Source: Chitinophaga niabensis
GTDB taxonomy: Bacteria; Bacteroidota; Bacteroidia; Chitinophagales; Chitinophagaceae
Reading direction: 5' to 3'
DNA: 64,000 bases
Assembly (NCBI RefSeq): GCF_900129465.1
Contig: NZ_FSRA01000002.1
Coordinates: 868,001-932,000, forward strand
Of the stretch, positions 1 to 7,983 are shown in pieces. The notes under the pieces are model-generated. The model was not told the DNA's origin. It saw nothing but the letters and a program-made list of their open reading frames with translations, and ran no database searches. A program made the translations under genes and the position numbers. Positions within the stretch are counted from its first letter, which is position 1; every line of letters begins with the position of its first letter.

Positions 1-315
1 TTCCAATACAGCAGCAATATTATCTTCCACGCTCAGCTTACGGAAAATGCTGGCTTCCTGGGGCAGGTAACCAATTCCCATCTGCGCTCTTTTGTACATC
101 GGTAGCTTGGTGATATTCTGATCATTGAGGAAAACCTCCCCCTCATCCGGCTTGATAAGCCCTACCACCATATAAAAGGTAGTGGTCTTTCCCGCACCAT
201 TAGGCCCCAGCAGGCCCACGATCTCTCCCTGCGTAACTTCCACAGATACATGATTTACCACGGTCCTTGCCCGGTATCTCTTAACCAATTGTTGTGTATG
301 TATTCTTAGCGCCAT
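1..315 (-). CDS. lptB: LPS export ABC transporter ATP-binding protein LptB (N-terminal part)
   Basis: The first 105 codons are present, starting at the ATG complementary to 313-315; the gene runs off the left edge. The product is the cytoplasmic ATPase of the LptB2FGC complex, which extracts lipopolysaccharide from the inner membrane. Visible signs are the Walker A motif GPNGAGKTTTF at about residues 38-48 and the Q-loop region GIGYLPQEASIFRKLSVEDN near residue 90, which is a very characteristic LptB sequence. Signature and Walker B motifs lie outside the window. It is divergent from metF, with about 150 bp of AT-rich sequence between them. Confidence 0.93.
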   Translation of the reverse strand, partial: MALRIHTQQLVKRYRARTVVNHVSVEVTQGEIVGLLGPNGAGKTTTFYMVVGLIKPDEGEVFLNDQNITKLPMYKRAQMGIGYLPQEASIFRKLSVEDNIAAVLE

Positions 316-426
316 AAACTGAATCTCAGCAAAAATAGTAAAATAGGGCAATGAACCGCGGTTTAGGGCGATAGATAAACATTTTTAACCATTTATTGGC
401 TATTAGTTAATTAATCTCCTAAATAA

Positions 427-434
427 TATCTTTG
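427..434 (+). promoter_or_regulatory. Bacteroidota -7 box upstream of metF
   Basis: TATCTTTG fits the TAnnTTTG consensus of the Bacteroidota primary sigma factor. It lies 28 bp before the metF ATG, giving an expected leader of about 20-25 nt. No clear -33 TTTG is present at the usual spacing; TTAG at 403-406 is the nearest. Confidence 0.6.
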
Positions 435-462
435 CGTGGTTTTATAATTACCGCTTTAAAAT

Positions 463-1416
463 ATGAAAGTTACTGAACATATTTCCCAGGCAAAAGATAC
501 ATTGATCTCCTTTGAGATATTGCCGCCCCTGAAAGGGAAAAGTATTGAATCCATCTACGACCATCTGGACCCCCTCATGGAATTCAAGCCTTCTTTTATC
601 AATGTTACTTATCACCGTAGCGAACATATGTTCAAAAAACGCGCGGATGGCTCTTTTGATAAGGTAGAGATCCGCAAACGCCCCGGAACGGTTGGCATCT
701 GCGCCGCCATCATGAACCACTACCAGGTAGATGCGGTTCCGCACCTGATCTGTGGTGGTTTCAGCAAAGAAGAAACAGAAAATGCCCTCATAGACCTGAA
801 CTTCCTGGGGATAGACAATGTGCTGGTGCTCCGCGGAGACGCTCCGAAGAATGAAACTTTCTTTGAAGCCCATCCTAATGGTCACCGTTACGCCATCGAT
901 CTCCTTCAGCAGGTAGCCCAGATGAACAATGGCATCTACCTGGAAGAAGACCTCATGGGAGGCCTCAAAACCAAATTCTGCATTGGCATCGCAGCCTACC
1001 CGGAAAAACATTTCGAGGCGCCTAATATGCAAACGGATATGATGTACCTCCAGCGCAAAGTAGAAGCCGGCGCCGATTACATCGTTACCCAGATGTTCTT
1101 CGATAATAAAAAGTATTTCGACTTTGTAGCCAAATGCCGGGACATGGGCATCACCATTCCCATCATCCCCGGGCTGAAACCCCTCAGCACAAAGAAGCAA
1201 ATGACCATCTTACCCCGTACTTTCCATGTGGATATGCCGGAAGATCTGTACACAGAAGTGAATAAATGCAAAACAGATAAAGAGGTGGAGCTGGTAGGTA
1301 CTGAATGGCTCATCCAGCAATCAAAAGAACTGAAAGCGGCCGGCGTGCCTGTATTGCATTACTACACCCTGGGTAAACCTCACGTAGTGCGCAAAGTAGT
1401 GGAAACGGTTATGTAG
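463..1416 (+). CDS. metF: 5,10-methylenetetrahydrofolate reductase
   Basis: Flavin-dependent reduction of methylene-THF to methyl-THF, supplying the methyl group for methionine synthesis in the cytoplasm. The 317-residue length matches the bacterial MetF TIM barrel. Family motifs are visible: SFEILPP with the catalytic-type glutamate at E18, NVLVLRGD near residue 120, the AAYPEKHFEAPN stretch near 178 and TQMFFDN near 212. The ATG at 463 is preceded by a good -7 box and no plausible earlier start. It is a single-gene unit closed by a hairpin terminator. The opposite strand carries a long open frame that is only a mirror of this gene. Confidence 0.96.
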   Translation: MKVTEHISQAKDTLISFEILPPLKGKSIESIYDHLDPLMEFKPSFINVTYHRSEHMFKKRADGSFDKVEIRKRPGTVGICAAIMNHYQVDAVPHLICGGFSKEETENALIDLNFLGIDNVLVLRGDAPKNETFFEAHPNGHRYAIDLLQQVAQMNNGIYLEEDLMGGLKTKFCIGIAAYPEKHFEAPNMQTDMMYLQRKVEAGADYIVTQMFFDNKKYFDFVAKCRDMGITIPIIPGLKPLSTKKQMTILPRTFHVDMPEDLYTEVNKCKTDKEVELVGTEWLIQQSKELKAAGVPVLHYYTLGKPHVVRKVVETVM

Positions 1417-1419
1417 GCA

Positions 1420-1459
1420 AAAAAAATAGCCATTACGTAGATACGCGATGGCCTTTTTT
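1420..1459 (+). terminator. Intrinsic terminator after metF
   Basis: Stem GCCAT (1429-1433) with ATGGC (1448-1452), extended by CGTA/TACG across a 2x2 internal loop, followed by six T at 1454-1459. An A-run lies on the 5' side, so it may also work weakly on the minus strand. Confidence 0.75.
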
Positions 1460-1560
1460 CCCTATAACTGTCACACCTTTGTTTTTGTTAAAAAACTTAT
1501 TGGTGATGTATTGCTAATATTAAGACGTAGGTAAACAGCTTTACCCCCACGTAAAAAATA

Positions 1561-1596
1561 AAAAAAGAAGCCGTCCATGCAGGACGGCTTCTTTTA
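1561..1596 (-). terminator. Terminator for the 1619-2332 beta-barrel gene
   Basis: Perfect 10-bp stem GAAGCCGTCC (1567-1576) / GGACGGCTTC (1582-1591) with loop ATGCA. The A-run at 1559-1566 gives a U-run on the minus strand; TTTTAT on the other side could make it bidirectional. Confidence 0.85.
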
Positions 1597-1618
1597 TAAA
1601 ATATAGTTTTATAGGTGA

Positions 1619-2332
1619 TCAGTAATCTTCCCGGTTAAATAAAAAACCAACACTGATCCCCAGGTACTGGTTCTTACTGCTCATTTTATCTATCCGGTCA
1701 ATATCCGTAAGTCCCATGCTGTAGTTGGCGCCTACCATTAACCCGTTATCAAATTCATACCCCAGTGCAAAATTTGCCCCTGCATCCCAGGGATACATCC
1801 GCACCACGGCCAGGTTATTATCTGAGCGGCGGGAAAACTGCACCTGCTTTGAGTTCTGCGTAATGCTCCGGCCATTCTGGGTAATATCAAAATCATACCG
1901 ACCGCGCAAACCATATCCCACATAAGGCCCAAATCCGGCAGCAATATTCCCGATACCTAACGGAAACTTATATACGAGATTAACAGGTAATTCAAGGTAA
2001 TTCAGTTTCATCTGGCTGCCATTAGGAATGTACACGCCGTTCAATTCTGCCTTGGGTATCCGTGCTGCATGAAAGCCCGTACCCTTTGTGATGTAACGGA
2101 TCACGGGCTGAAGGTAAAAACCATTGCTCAGGGGCATATTGATCAACAGATCAAGGTGCCAGCCATGGAATGTTTTCATATTACCGGTCACGTCTCCCAG
2201 TTCACTGCGCACATCTCCGGAAATTTTCATGTTCGCCGCCGTGTAGCCGGACCTGATGCCAAGGCTCACCTGCGCCTGTACACCCAATACGAATGAGGTC
2301 AAAAAAATGATCAGCAGACCTGATTTTTTCAT
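1619..2332 (-). CDS. Outer membrane beta-barrel protein (PorT-like), paralogue 1
   Basis: A 237-residue secreted protein with a clear signal peptide (MKKSGLLIIFLTSFVLGVQAQ, cleavage after AQA-type site near residue 20). The mature part alternates polar and hydrophobic residues and ends in F-containing beta strands, as in the PorT/OMP_b-brl families of Bacteroidota. It shares with its two downstream neighbours an opening xxGIRxGY-type strand, a central NYLELPVNLVYK strand and a GFGPYVGYGLRG strand. The three genes therefore look like tandem duplications that diverged strongly. Specific function is unknown; a structural or small-molecule-binding outer-membrane role is inference. It has its own terminator. 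Confidence 0.85.
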   Translation of the reverse strand: MKKSGLLIIFLTSFVLGVQAQVSLGIRSGYTAANMKISGDVRSELGDVTGNMKTFHGWHLDLLINMPLSNGFYLQPVIRYITKGTGFHAARIPKAELNGVYIPNGSQMKLNYLELPVNLVYKFPLGIGNIAAGFGPYVGYGLRGRYDFDITQNGRSITQNSKQVQFSRRSDNNLAVVRMYPWDAGANFALGYEFDNGLMVGANYSMGLTDIDRIDKMSSKNQYLGISVGFLFNREDY

Positions 2333-2430
2333 AAAATATGAATTTAGATAGGGGCTTCTTGCTGCTTAGGGGATAGTAAGTGCTCTAAATAGAATTAATG
2401 CTAAATGTATGCTCTCGCTGTTATTGGGAT

Positions 2431-2459
2431 CAAACTTAGTACATTCTTTCTCAAATTTA
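2431..2459 (-). promoter_or_regulatory. Two candidate -7 boxes for the 1619-2332 gene
   Basis: On the minus strand TAAGTTTG (2438-2431) and TAAATTTG (2459-2452) both match TAnnTTTG. The nearer one would give a leader of roughly 90 nt. Which is used cannot be told from sequence. Confidence 0.4.
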
Positions 2460-2603
2460 TAACAGCGGGGAGCCCTGATGATCAAAATTGTGGTTAAATA
2501 ATCGTGAACTGTCAGTTTTAAATAGTGAAATGGTGCCTTTATCTCTCTGCCGGAAAGCAAGAGAGATAACACCAGGGGCTTCTGAATTGTTTAGAAAGAG
2601 GCC

Positions 2604-2654
2604 TAAAAAAACGGCAGGTCAAGCATTTCAATGTTTCGTAATGCTTAACCTGCC
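2604..2654 (-). terminator. Terminator for the 2679-3305 beta-barrel gene
   Basis: Stem GGCAGGT-c-AAGCATT (2613-2627) pairs with AATGCTT-a-ACCTGCC (2640-2654), with one mismatch and a 12-nt loop. The A-run at 2605-2611 supplies the minus-strand U-tract. The rest of the 2333-2678 gap holds only the promoter candidates above and no gene I can support. Confidence 0.75.
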
Positions 2655-2678
2655 TGTTTATGAACAGGAATGAGTTCC

Positions 2679-3305
2679 TTAACGACGCATCATACTGCCA
2701 AACTTGTACCCAACAGAAACACCAAAGGAGGTATTCTTCACCCTGTTGTCGTCATCACCGGCACCATTGATATTCACCAGGCCAAGGTCTGTATGAAGAC
2801 CAAAGTTCAGTCCCATCGGCAATTCATATCCCACCTGGAAATTGGCACCCGCATCCATTCTTTTGGTCTGCAAAGCGTTGTCGCTTCCAAAGTCGATATC
2901 ATTGTCTCCCACTTTACCACCTAATGCATAAGAGAAATAGGGGCCAAGGCCAATGAACAGGTTACCTGTTCCTACTTCCGGTTTGTACATAAAGTTCAGC
3001 GGGAGTTCCAGGTAATGCAACCTGGTTTTAATGTCTGCTCCCAGGGCATTCTCCTGTTTACCGCCTTTGCCTACATATAAAAGGCTGGGCTGGATAAAGA
3101 ATTCATCTGCCAGCGGAAGGTCTACGGTCACCCCTGCACGGAGCCCCGTCAACATATCACTGGTCTTTTTGTTCCCGTTGTTCACCAACGGATTCTTGTA
3201 AGTTGTACTTGAAAAGCTCGGTCCCGCTGTTATGCCAAACTTAACCTGTGCAAAAGAAGCACCTGCTACCAACATAACCGCAAAGGATAACAATACTTTT
3301 TTCAT
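2679..3305 (-). CDS. Outer membrane beta-barrel protein (PorT-like), paralogue 2
   Basis: A 208-residue secreted beta-barrel with signal peptide MKKVLLSFAVMLVAGASFAQ. Shared strands with its neighbours are KFGITAGPSFSS at the mature N-terminus, HYLELPLNFMYKP in the centre and FIGLGPYFSYALGG after it. The C-terminal strand FGVSVGYKFG is typical of a barrel closing strand, but two arginines follow it, which is slightly unusual. It is followed by its own terminator, so the three paralogues are probably separately terminated. Function unknown. Confidence 0.85.
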   Translation of the reverse strand: MKKVLLSFAVMLVAGASFAQVKFGITAGPSFSSTTYKNPLVNNGNKKTSDMLTGLRAGVTVDLPLADEFFIQPSLLYVGKGGKQENALGADIKTRLHYLELPLNFMYKPEVGTGNLFIGLGPYFSYALGGKVGDNDIDFGSDNALQTKRMDAGANFQVGYELPMGLNFGLHTDLGLVNINGAGDDDNRVKNTSFGVSVGYKFGSMMRR

Positions 3306-3379
3306 TGTTTTTTATATTTATCGTTAGGATGAAAATGGTGTATTCAGACTAAATAATGCTTTAGCCCCAAAAATGTTTA

Positions 3380-4087
3380 CTATTCTGCTTTGTTTTTACC
3401 GCTTCCGCTACCTCCAAAAAGATAACCTACTGAAAAGCTCCATACCCTGTTCTTGCTTTTATCATCACGGGAATCATCCGCACCGGAAAGGATCTTGGCA
3501 AAGCCTAAACCATACTGCGCAGAAATAAGGAAGTTACCCACCTCAACGCCGGCCAGCAAATTACCACCGTAGTCAAAACGTTTGTACTTGTCGTACCCCT
3601 GGTTAGGATCTGTATTGTCAAACGGGGTATCATCATCCCACTTGATCTTGGATTCACCGCTTACAGGTCCAAGCGCATACTTGTTCTTACCGGCCACGCC
3701 GAAAGCTGCATAAGGGCCGGCACCAATAAAGAGCCGGGTATCCTCACCTATAGGGATCTTACCCACAAGGTTTACCGGAATTTCAATGTATTGAGGATTG
3801 GTGGAGGTTTTGAAGTAAGTAACATCACCGGGGTTTCCTCTTTCTAATTTGGAACCTTTACCGGTATAGAATACACCGGGTTGAAGTGAAAGGACGGGAG
3901 AAAGTGGAAAATCCGCGATAACGCCCACATTAAAAGAGCTCTTGAATTTGTTTTCTTCTACATTCCCGCCGCTTCCGGTAGTAATATTGGCAAGGTTATA
4001 CCCGCCTTTAATACCTACCCTTGCCTGAGCCATGGCAGCTACAGATAAACCGATAGCCATACATGAGAGAACAATCTTTTTCGTCAT
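3380..4087 (-). CDS. Outer membrane beta-barrel protein (PorT-like), paralogue 3
   Basis: A 235-residue secreted protein, signal peptide MTKKIVLSCMAIGLSVAAMAQ. The mature protein opens with RVGIKGGYNLANI and has the family strand YIEIPVNLVGKIPIG followed by FIGAGPYAAFGVAG, matching the two paralogues downstream. An acidic loop (residues about 150-172, rich in D, K and N) separates later strands. The C-terminus GSGSGKNKAE after the last strand is a short hydrophilic tail. Function unknown; placement in the outer membrane is inferred from the strand pattern. Confidence 0.85.
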   Translation of the reverse strand: MTKKIVLSCMAIGLSVAAMAQARVGIKGGYNLANITTGSGGNVEENKFKSSFNVGVIADFPLSPVLSLQPGVFYTGKGSKLERGNPGDVTYFKTSTNPQYIEIPVNLVGKIPIGEDTRLFIGAGPYAAFGVAGKNKYALGPVSGESKIKWDDDTPFDNTDPNQGYDKYKRFDYGGNLLAGVEVGNFLISAQYGLGFAKILSGADDSRDDKSKNRVWSFSVGYLFGGSGSGKNKAE

Positions 4088-4179
4088 AACCTAGTAGTTT
4101 AATTATGACCGGTAATTCCAAAGACTGTGCCAAAGGGGCTTCCTGCTGTTATATCTGATTATAAATCAATAACTTATAG

Positions 4180-5589
4180 CTACTTCTTTACCGCCACCTT
4201 CGATTCCCGCTCCAGGAATTCCTCTAATTGTTCCACCCCAAGGCGTTTAGCAAGGATCTTTTTATTTTCGTCCAGCAGGTAAACAAGCGGCGTGCTGTAT
4301 ACATCATAGAACTTGCGGTAATTGCTCTTATAACCGGGGTCCCACACATGCGCCCAGCCAACGAGGTTTTTGTCTTTAATGAATTGGGTCCACTCTGCCT
4401 GTGTGCCTTCTGTTTTAACACCATACATGGTTACCCCTTTCTTTTTCCAGCTTGCCTTGTAAGCAGAATCCAGCCGGGGAACTTCTGTGATGCAATGCCC
4501 GCAGGTGGGGTCCCAGAAAACCAATACTGTATATTTTGATTTTATATCGTAGAGCGCTTTGGGCCTGCCTGCTGTATCTACCAATGGCAGCGCCGCTGCT
4601 TTCTGGCCTATCAGGTTAGGGGCAATGGTAAAAGCCCTGTCGATGATCTTTTGATTTTGTTCTTCTGTTACCCAGTAAGCCTGTTTTGTAACGTAGTATT
4701 TTTCCACCAGGTGTACAAAAACCGCGTCCATTCCCATGATCGGAGAACCTTCATAGGTATGTGTAAGCCACCATACCACATACTTAAAGCTCTCTTTGTC
4801 TTTCCTGGTTTTAGCGATCAGCCTGTCCCCTTCCAGGATCACGGAATCCGGAACTGGCGCCACTAACTGGTTAAAATACCTGGTAAGCCGGCTTTCGATG
4901 ATAGGGGTTCGTACCAGCCTTCCGTCACTAAGGTCTACATCATCCCAGTAGTGCGCCTTAAAATACAGGTAGGGATAGGTAGAATCCAGGCTGCCGTCCT
5001 TTTTCCTCGGCATAGGAGGTACCTCTGTTTCCCGCATAGCCTTAAAGATGCTGGCCAGGAGGGTTTGCGGATGCTGTTGGATGATATTATTCCTGTATGC
5101 CAGCAACTTTTTACCCAACCCTTCCGAAAGGGGGCGAACTTTTGCGGTGTCTTCCGCAGTACGGGCTGCTGCCAGCTTCTGCTGAATATCATTCATAATA
5201 TCAGACTGGGAAGAAAGGAATTTATTGTACGCGGAAAACATATCGTTATCCGGAGAATTCTTATAGATTGTTTTGCCGGACAGGTCGCTGGTATCTATTG
5301 AAACGGAAAAGTTCTGCACCTTGTCCATCAGCATTTCAACATAGCGGGTCTTTCCTGGAAGCACTACCATATAAATGCCCCCGGGCTGCTTTTCAGGGCC
5401 TTTTAACACCGCAACCCCCTCATTACTGATCTGTGCGGAATCCATTACATACGTGGTTTTGCCCATGTAGTGCCCCAGGTACACCGTACCCGATTGATAT
5501 CCTTTCAATTGAACCGTGATATTGTATCCCTGTGCATGGAGGGAAAAAGTGCTGCAAAGGCAGATAAGGAAGTATAGCAGTTTTTGCAT
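4180..5589 (-). CDS. Secreted TlpA/AhpC-type thioredoxin-fold protein (DUF4369-DUF5106-redoxin)
   Basis: A 469-residue exported protein with signal peptide MQKLLYFLICLCSTFSLHAQ. The N-terminal ~110 residues look like the DUF4369 beta domain (VQLKGYQSGTVYLGHYMG), the middle resembles DUF5106 (helical, residues about 190-300), and the C-terminal ~140 residues are a thioredoxin fold with redox motif CGHC near residues 363-366 and a cis-proline strand YSTPLVYLLD. Such proteins reduce disulfides or act in cytochrome and envelope maturation in the periplasm. The exact substrate cannot be inferred. The gene is divergent from the rRNA methyltransferase at 5654. Confidence 0.88.
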   Translation of the reverse strand: MQKLLYFLICLCSTFSLHAQGYNITVQLKGYQSGTVYLGHYMGKTTYVMDSAQISNEGVAVLKGPEKQPGGIYMVVLPGKTRYVEMLMDKVQNFSVSIDTSDLSGKTIYKNSPDNDMFSAYNKFLSSQSDIMNDIQQKLAAARTAEDTAKVRPLSEGLGKKLLAYRNNIIQQHPQTLLASIFKAMRETEVPPMPRKKDGSLDSTYPYLYFKAHYWDDVDLSDGRLVRTPIIESRLTRYFNQLVAPVPDSVILEGDRLIAKTRKDKESFKYVVWWLTHTYEGSPIMGMDAVFVHLVEKYYVTKQAYWVTEEQNQKIIDRAFTIAPNLIGQKAAALPLVDTAGRPKALYDIKSKYTVLVFWDPTCGHCITEVPRLDSAYKASWKKKGVTMYGVKTEGTQAEWTQFIKDKNLVGWAHVWDPGYKSNYRKFYDVYSTPLVYLLDENKKILAKRLGVEQLEEFLERESKVAVKK

Positions 5590-5640
5590 AGGTAGGATAA
5601 AAGTAAAGAAATTTCTTATAGCCTGATGCGAAAACCATCC

Positions 5641-5648
5641 TACCTTTG
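5641..5648 (+). promoter_or_regulatory. -7 box immediately before the rRNA methyltransferase start
   Basis: TACCTTTG is a perfect TAnnTTTG. It ends 5 bp before the GTG at 5654, so the expected transcription start falls on or next to the start codon. Confidence 0.7.
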
Positions 5649-5653
5649 CACCC

Positions 5654-7063
5654 GTGAGGAAAAAAAATGTAGTTCTGGAAAATGTGCCCGTAACTGCTTA
5701 TGCCGCAGAAGGTAAAGCGCTCGCACGGGTAGACGGTAAAGTGATCTTTATTGAAGGAGGCGTTGTGCCGGGAGATGTGGTAGATGTAAGGCTCAGTAAA
5801 AATAAAAAGGACTGGGCAGAAGGAAAAGCCACGCAGATACACACTTATTCACCGGACCGGGTAACGCCCTTTTGTGACCACTTTGGTCTTTGTGGCGGAT
5901 GCAAATGGCAGATGCTCCCTTACGAGCGTCAGCTGGCCTATAAACAGCAACAGGTGGAAGATCACCTGCGGCGGATCGGGCACCTGGAATTTCCCGCCCT
6001 GCCCCCCATCCTGGGAGCTGTAAAAACAAGGCATTACCGGAATAAACTGGAATTCACTTTCTCCAATAAAGCCTACCTCACAGACGAAGAGATCCGGGAA
6101 GCCGGGGAAGATTGGCCCCGCCGCAACGCTTTGGGGTTCCATATCCCCAAACTGTTTGATAAAGTGCTGGATATCCAAACCTGTTATTTGCAGGAAGAAC
6201 CCGCCAACCTTATCAAGAACACCATCCGCGACTGGGCAGAAAAACACAAATTGTCCTTTTATGATATCCGCCGCCAGGAAGGTTGGCTGCGTAATCTGGT
6301 TTTACGCATCTGCACAACAGGAGAAGTAATGGTGAACCTGGTGATCCACCACGAAGCAAAGGAACAGCGGGAAGCATTACTCAATCACCTGCTGGCAACC
6401 GTTCCGGGTATTACCACTTTGTTATATACCATCAATCCCAAAAAGAATGATAGTATCTTTGACCTGGAACCGAAAGTATTCTTCGGTAAAGGTTATGTAG
6501 AGGAAAAACTGGAAGATTTTAGCTTTAAGATCGGCCCCAAATCTTTCTTTCAAACAAACACTTACCAGGGAGAAGCGTTATATAAGGTTACACGTGATTT
6601 TGCAGGATTAACCGGCAGGGAAACCGTGTACGATCTTTATTGCGGCACCGGCAGCATCGGCATATTTGTGTCCCGCAGCGCCGGAAAAGTAGTAGGGATA
6701 GAATTGATCAAAGAAGCCATCGACGATGCGCGGGAAAATGCAGCCGCCAACAAAGTAGAAAACGCTACGTTTTTTGCAGGTGATGTGATAGATATTTGTG
6801 ATGATGCATTTTTTGCCGAACACGGCGCCCCTGATGTGATCATTACAGATCCGCCAAGGGCAGGGATGCACGAAAAACTAACCGCTAAACTGCTGGAAGT
6901 AGCGGCACCGCGGATCGTTTACGTGAGTTGTAATCCGGCAACGCAGGCAAGGGACCTGGCGTTGCTCAATGAAAAATACAGTGTGGAAAAAGTGCAGGCC
7001 GTAGATATGTTCCCGCATACGCACCACATTGAAAATGTAGTATTACTGCAACGCAGGTATTAA
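5654..7063 (+). CDS. rlmD: 23S rRNA (uracil-C5)-methyltransferase, RlmD/RumA family
   Basis: SAM-dependent C5 methylation of a uracil in 23S rRNA. Order of domains: TRAM RNA-binding domain (residues about 1-60), Fe-S cysteines in CDHFGLCGGC near residue 75 with a fourth cysteine in DIQTCYLQE, SAM motif VYDLYCGTGSIGIF, DPPRAGM and the catalytic cysteine in YVSCNPATQARDL. Length 469 fits the family. The start is GTG at 5654; there is no ATG before the TRAM domain, and the -7 box ends five bases upstream, suggesting a leaderless mRNA. RlmD versus RlmCD specificity cannot be decided from sequence alone. Confidence 0.92.
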   Translation: MRKKNVVLENVPVTAYAAEGKALARVDGKVIFIEGGVVPGDVVDVRLSKNKKDWAEGKATQIHTYSPDRVTPFCDHFGLCGGCKWQMLPYERQLAYKQQQVEDHLRRIGHLEFPALPPILGAVKTRHYRNKLEFTFSNKAYLTDEEIREAGEDWPRRNALGFHIPKLFDKVLDIQTCYLQEEPANLIKNTIRDWAEKHKLSFYDIRRQEGWLRNLVLRICTTGEVMVNLVIHHEAKEQREALLNHLLATVPGITTLLYTINPKKNDSIFDLEPKVFFGKGYVEEKLEDFSFKIGPKSFFQTNTYQGEALYKVTRDFAGLTGRETVYDLYCGTGSIGIFVSRSAGKVVGIELIKEAIDDARENAAANKVENATFFAGDVIDICDDAFFAEHGAPDVIITDPPRAGMHEKLTAKLLEVAAPRIVYVSCNPATQARDLALLNEKYSVEKVQAVDMFPHTHHIENVVLLQRRY

Positions 7064-7091
7064 TTTAACTTAACGAATAAGCATTAACGCA

Positions 7092-7946
7092 ATGAGTGAG
7101 TTCAGACCCGGCAGATTCCAGATGTTGCCCCTGGTAATCAAGAACCTTCTGATCATAAATGGATTGGTATTTCTGGCACAGGTCACCCTGGAAAACATGT
7201 ATGGCTACCGTATGGAAGACCTCTTTGGTCTGCATTACTGGGGCTCTGAACTCTTCAAACCCCACCAGCTGGTCACCCACCTGTTCATGCATGGCGGGTT
7301 CGGCCACGTTTTCTTCAACATGTTTGCATTGTGGATGTTTGGTAGCGCCCTCGAAAACATCTGGGGTCCCAAACGTTTCCTCGTTTTTTATATCATCTGT
7401 GGCATTGGTGCCGCACTTTGCCATATGGTTGTTCTCACGTACGACAATATGCAGGTAGTAAAAGCTGTTCAGCATTTTAATGCTGACCCAGCCTTCGATA
7501 CTTTTAATGCTATCTACGAAAAATACGGATTAGGCAACTATGTGATCAGTGAAGGCAATCAGCAGGTAAGCCTGCAAAGTTTCCGGGATGCCTGGAGCAC
7601 CATGCCGCCGGAATCGTACGACATGACCTTCCGCGCAAAGCTCTACCTCGCGAAATTCGTAGAAACCTACGCCAATATCCCTACCGTTGGAGCCTCAGGA
7701 GCAGTGTTCGGAATATTGTTCGCTTTCGGGTACCTTTTTCCCAACAACTATTTGTTCATTCTACCCATTCCTTTCCCCATCAAGGCAAAATATTTCATCG
7801 GCGGATACATCCTCCTGGAGCTGTATATGGGCATTAAAAATTCAGGGGAAGATAATGTGGCACACTGGGCACACCTGGGTGGCGCATTATTTGGTTATCT
7901 CTTGCTGAAGTTCTGGAACAAACGGAACCGGCGAACACTTTATTGA
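7092..7946 (+). CDS. Rhomboid-family intramembrane serine protease (active-site intact)
   Basis: A 284-residue polytopic membrane protein. The catalytic serine is S202 in GASGAVFG and the partner histidine is H261 in HWAHLGGALFG, so the Ser-His dyad is intact. The HGGFGHVFFNMFALWMFG segment (residues about 67-84) matches the family's L1/TM2 region with its conserved H and N. A ~65-residue soluble insertion lies between TM3 and TM4 (about 120-185). Substrate unknown. It heads a cluster with a catalytically dead rhomboid and two EEP proteins, an order I recall as common in Bacteroidota. Confidence 0.93.
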   Translation: MSEFRPGRFQMLPLVIKNLLIINGLVFLAQVTLENMYGYRMEDLFGLHYWGSELFKPHQLVTHLFMHGGFGHVFFNMFALWMFGSALENIWGPKRFLVFYIICGIGAALCHMVVLTYDNMQVVKAVQHFNADPAFDTFNAIYEKYGLGNYVISEGNQQVSLQSFRDAWSTMPPESYDMTFRAKLYLAKFVETYANIPTVGASGAVFGILFAFGYLFPNNYLFILPIPFPIKAKYFIGGYILLELYMGIKNSGEDNVAHWAHLGGALFGYLLLKFWNKRNRRTLY

Positions 7947-7957
7947 TCTCAAAAGCT

Positions 7958-7965
7958 TAAATTTG
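7958..7965 (+). promoter_or_regulatory. -7 box for the second rhomboid gene
   Basis: TAAATTTG matches TAnnTTTG and lies 18 bp before the ATG at 7984. It overlaps the TTG codon at 7963 that would otherwise be the longest start, which supports the ATG. Confidence 0.55.
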
Positions 7966-7983
7966 TATACAAATACCAGCGCC

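Noticed and set aside
448..1200. Long open frame on the strand opposite metF
   Set aside because: It mirrors metF, whose motifs are unambiguous; its product has no domain signs.
2366..2572. 68-codon minus-strand frame between two barrel genes
   Set aside because: No signal peptide, no family resemblance, and it overlaps the promoter candidates.
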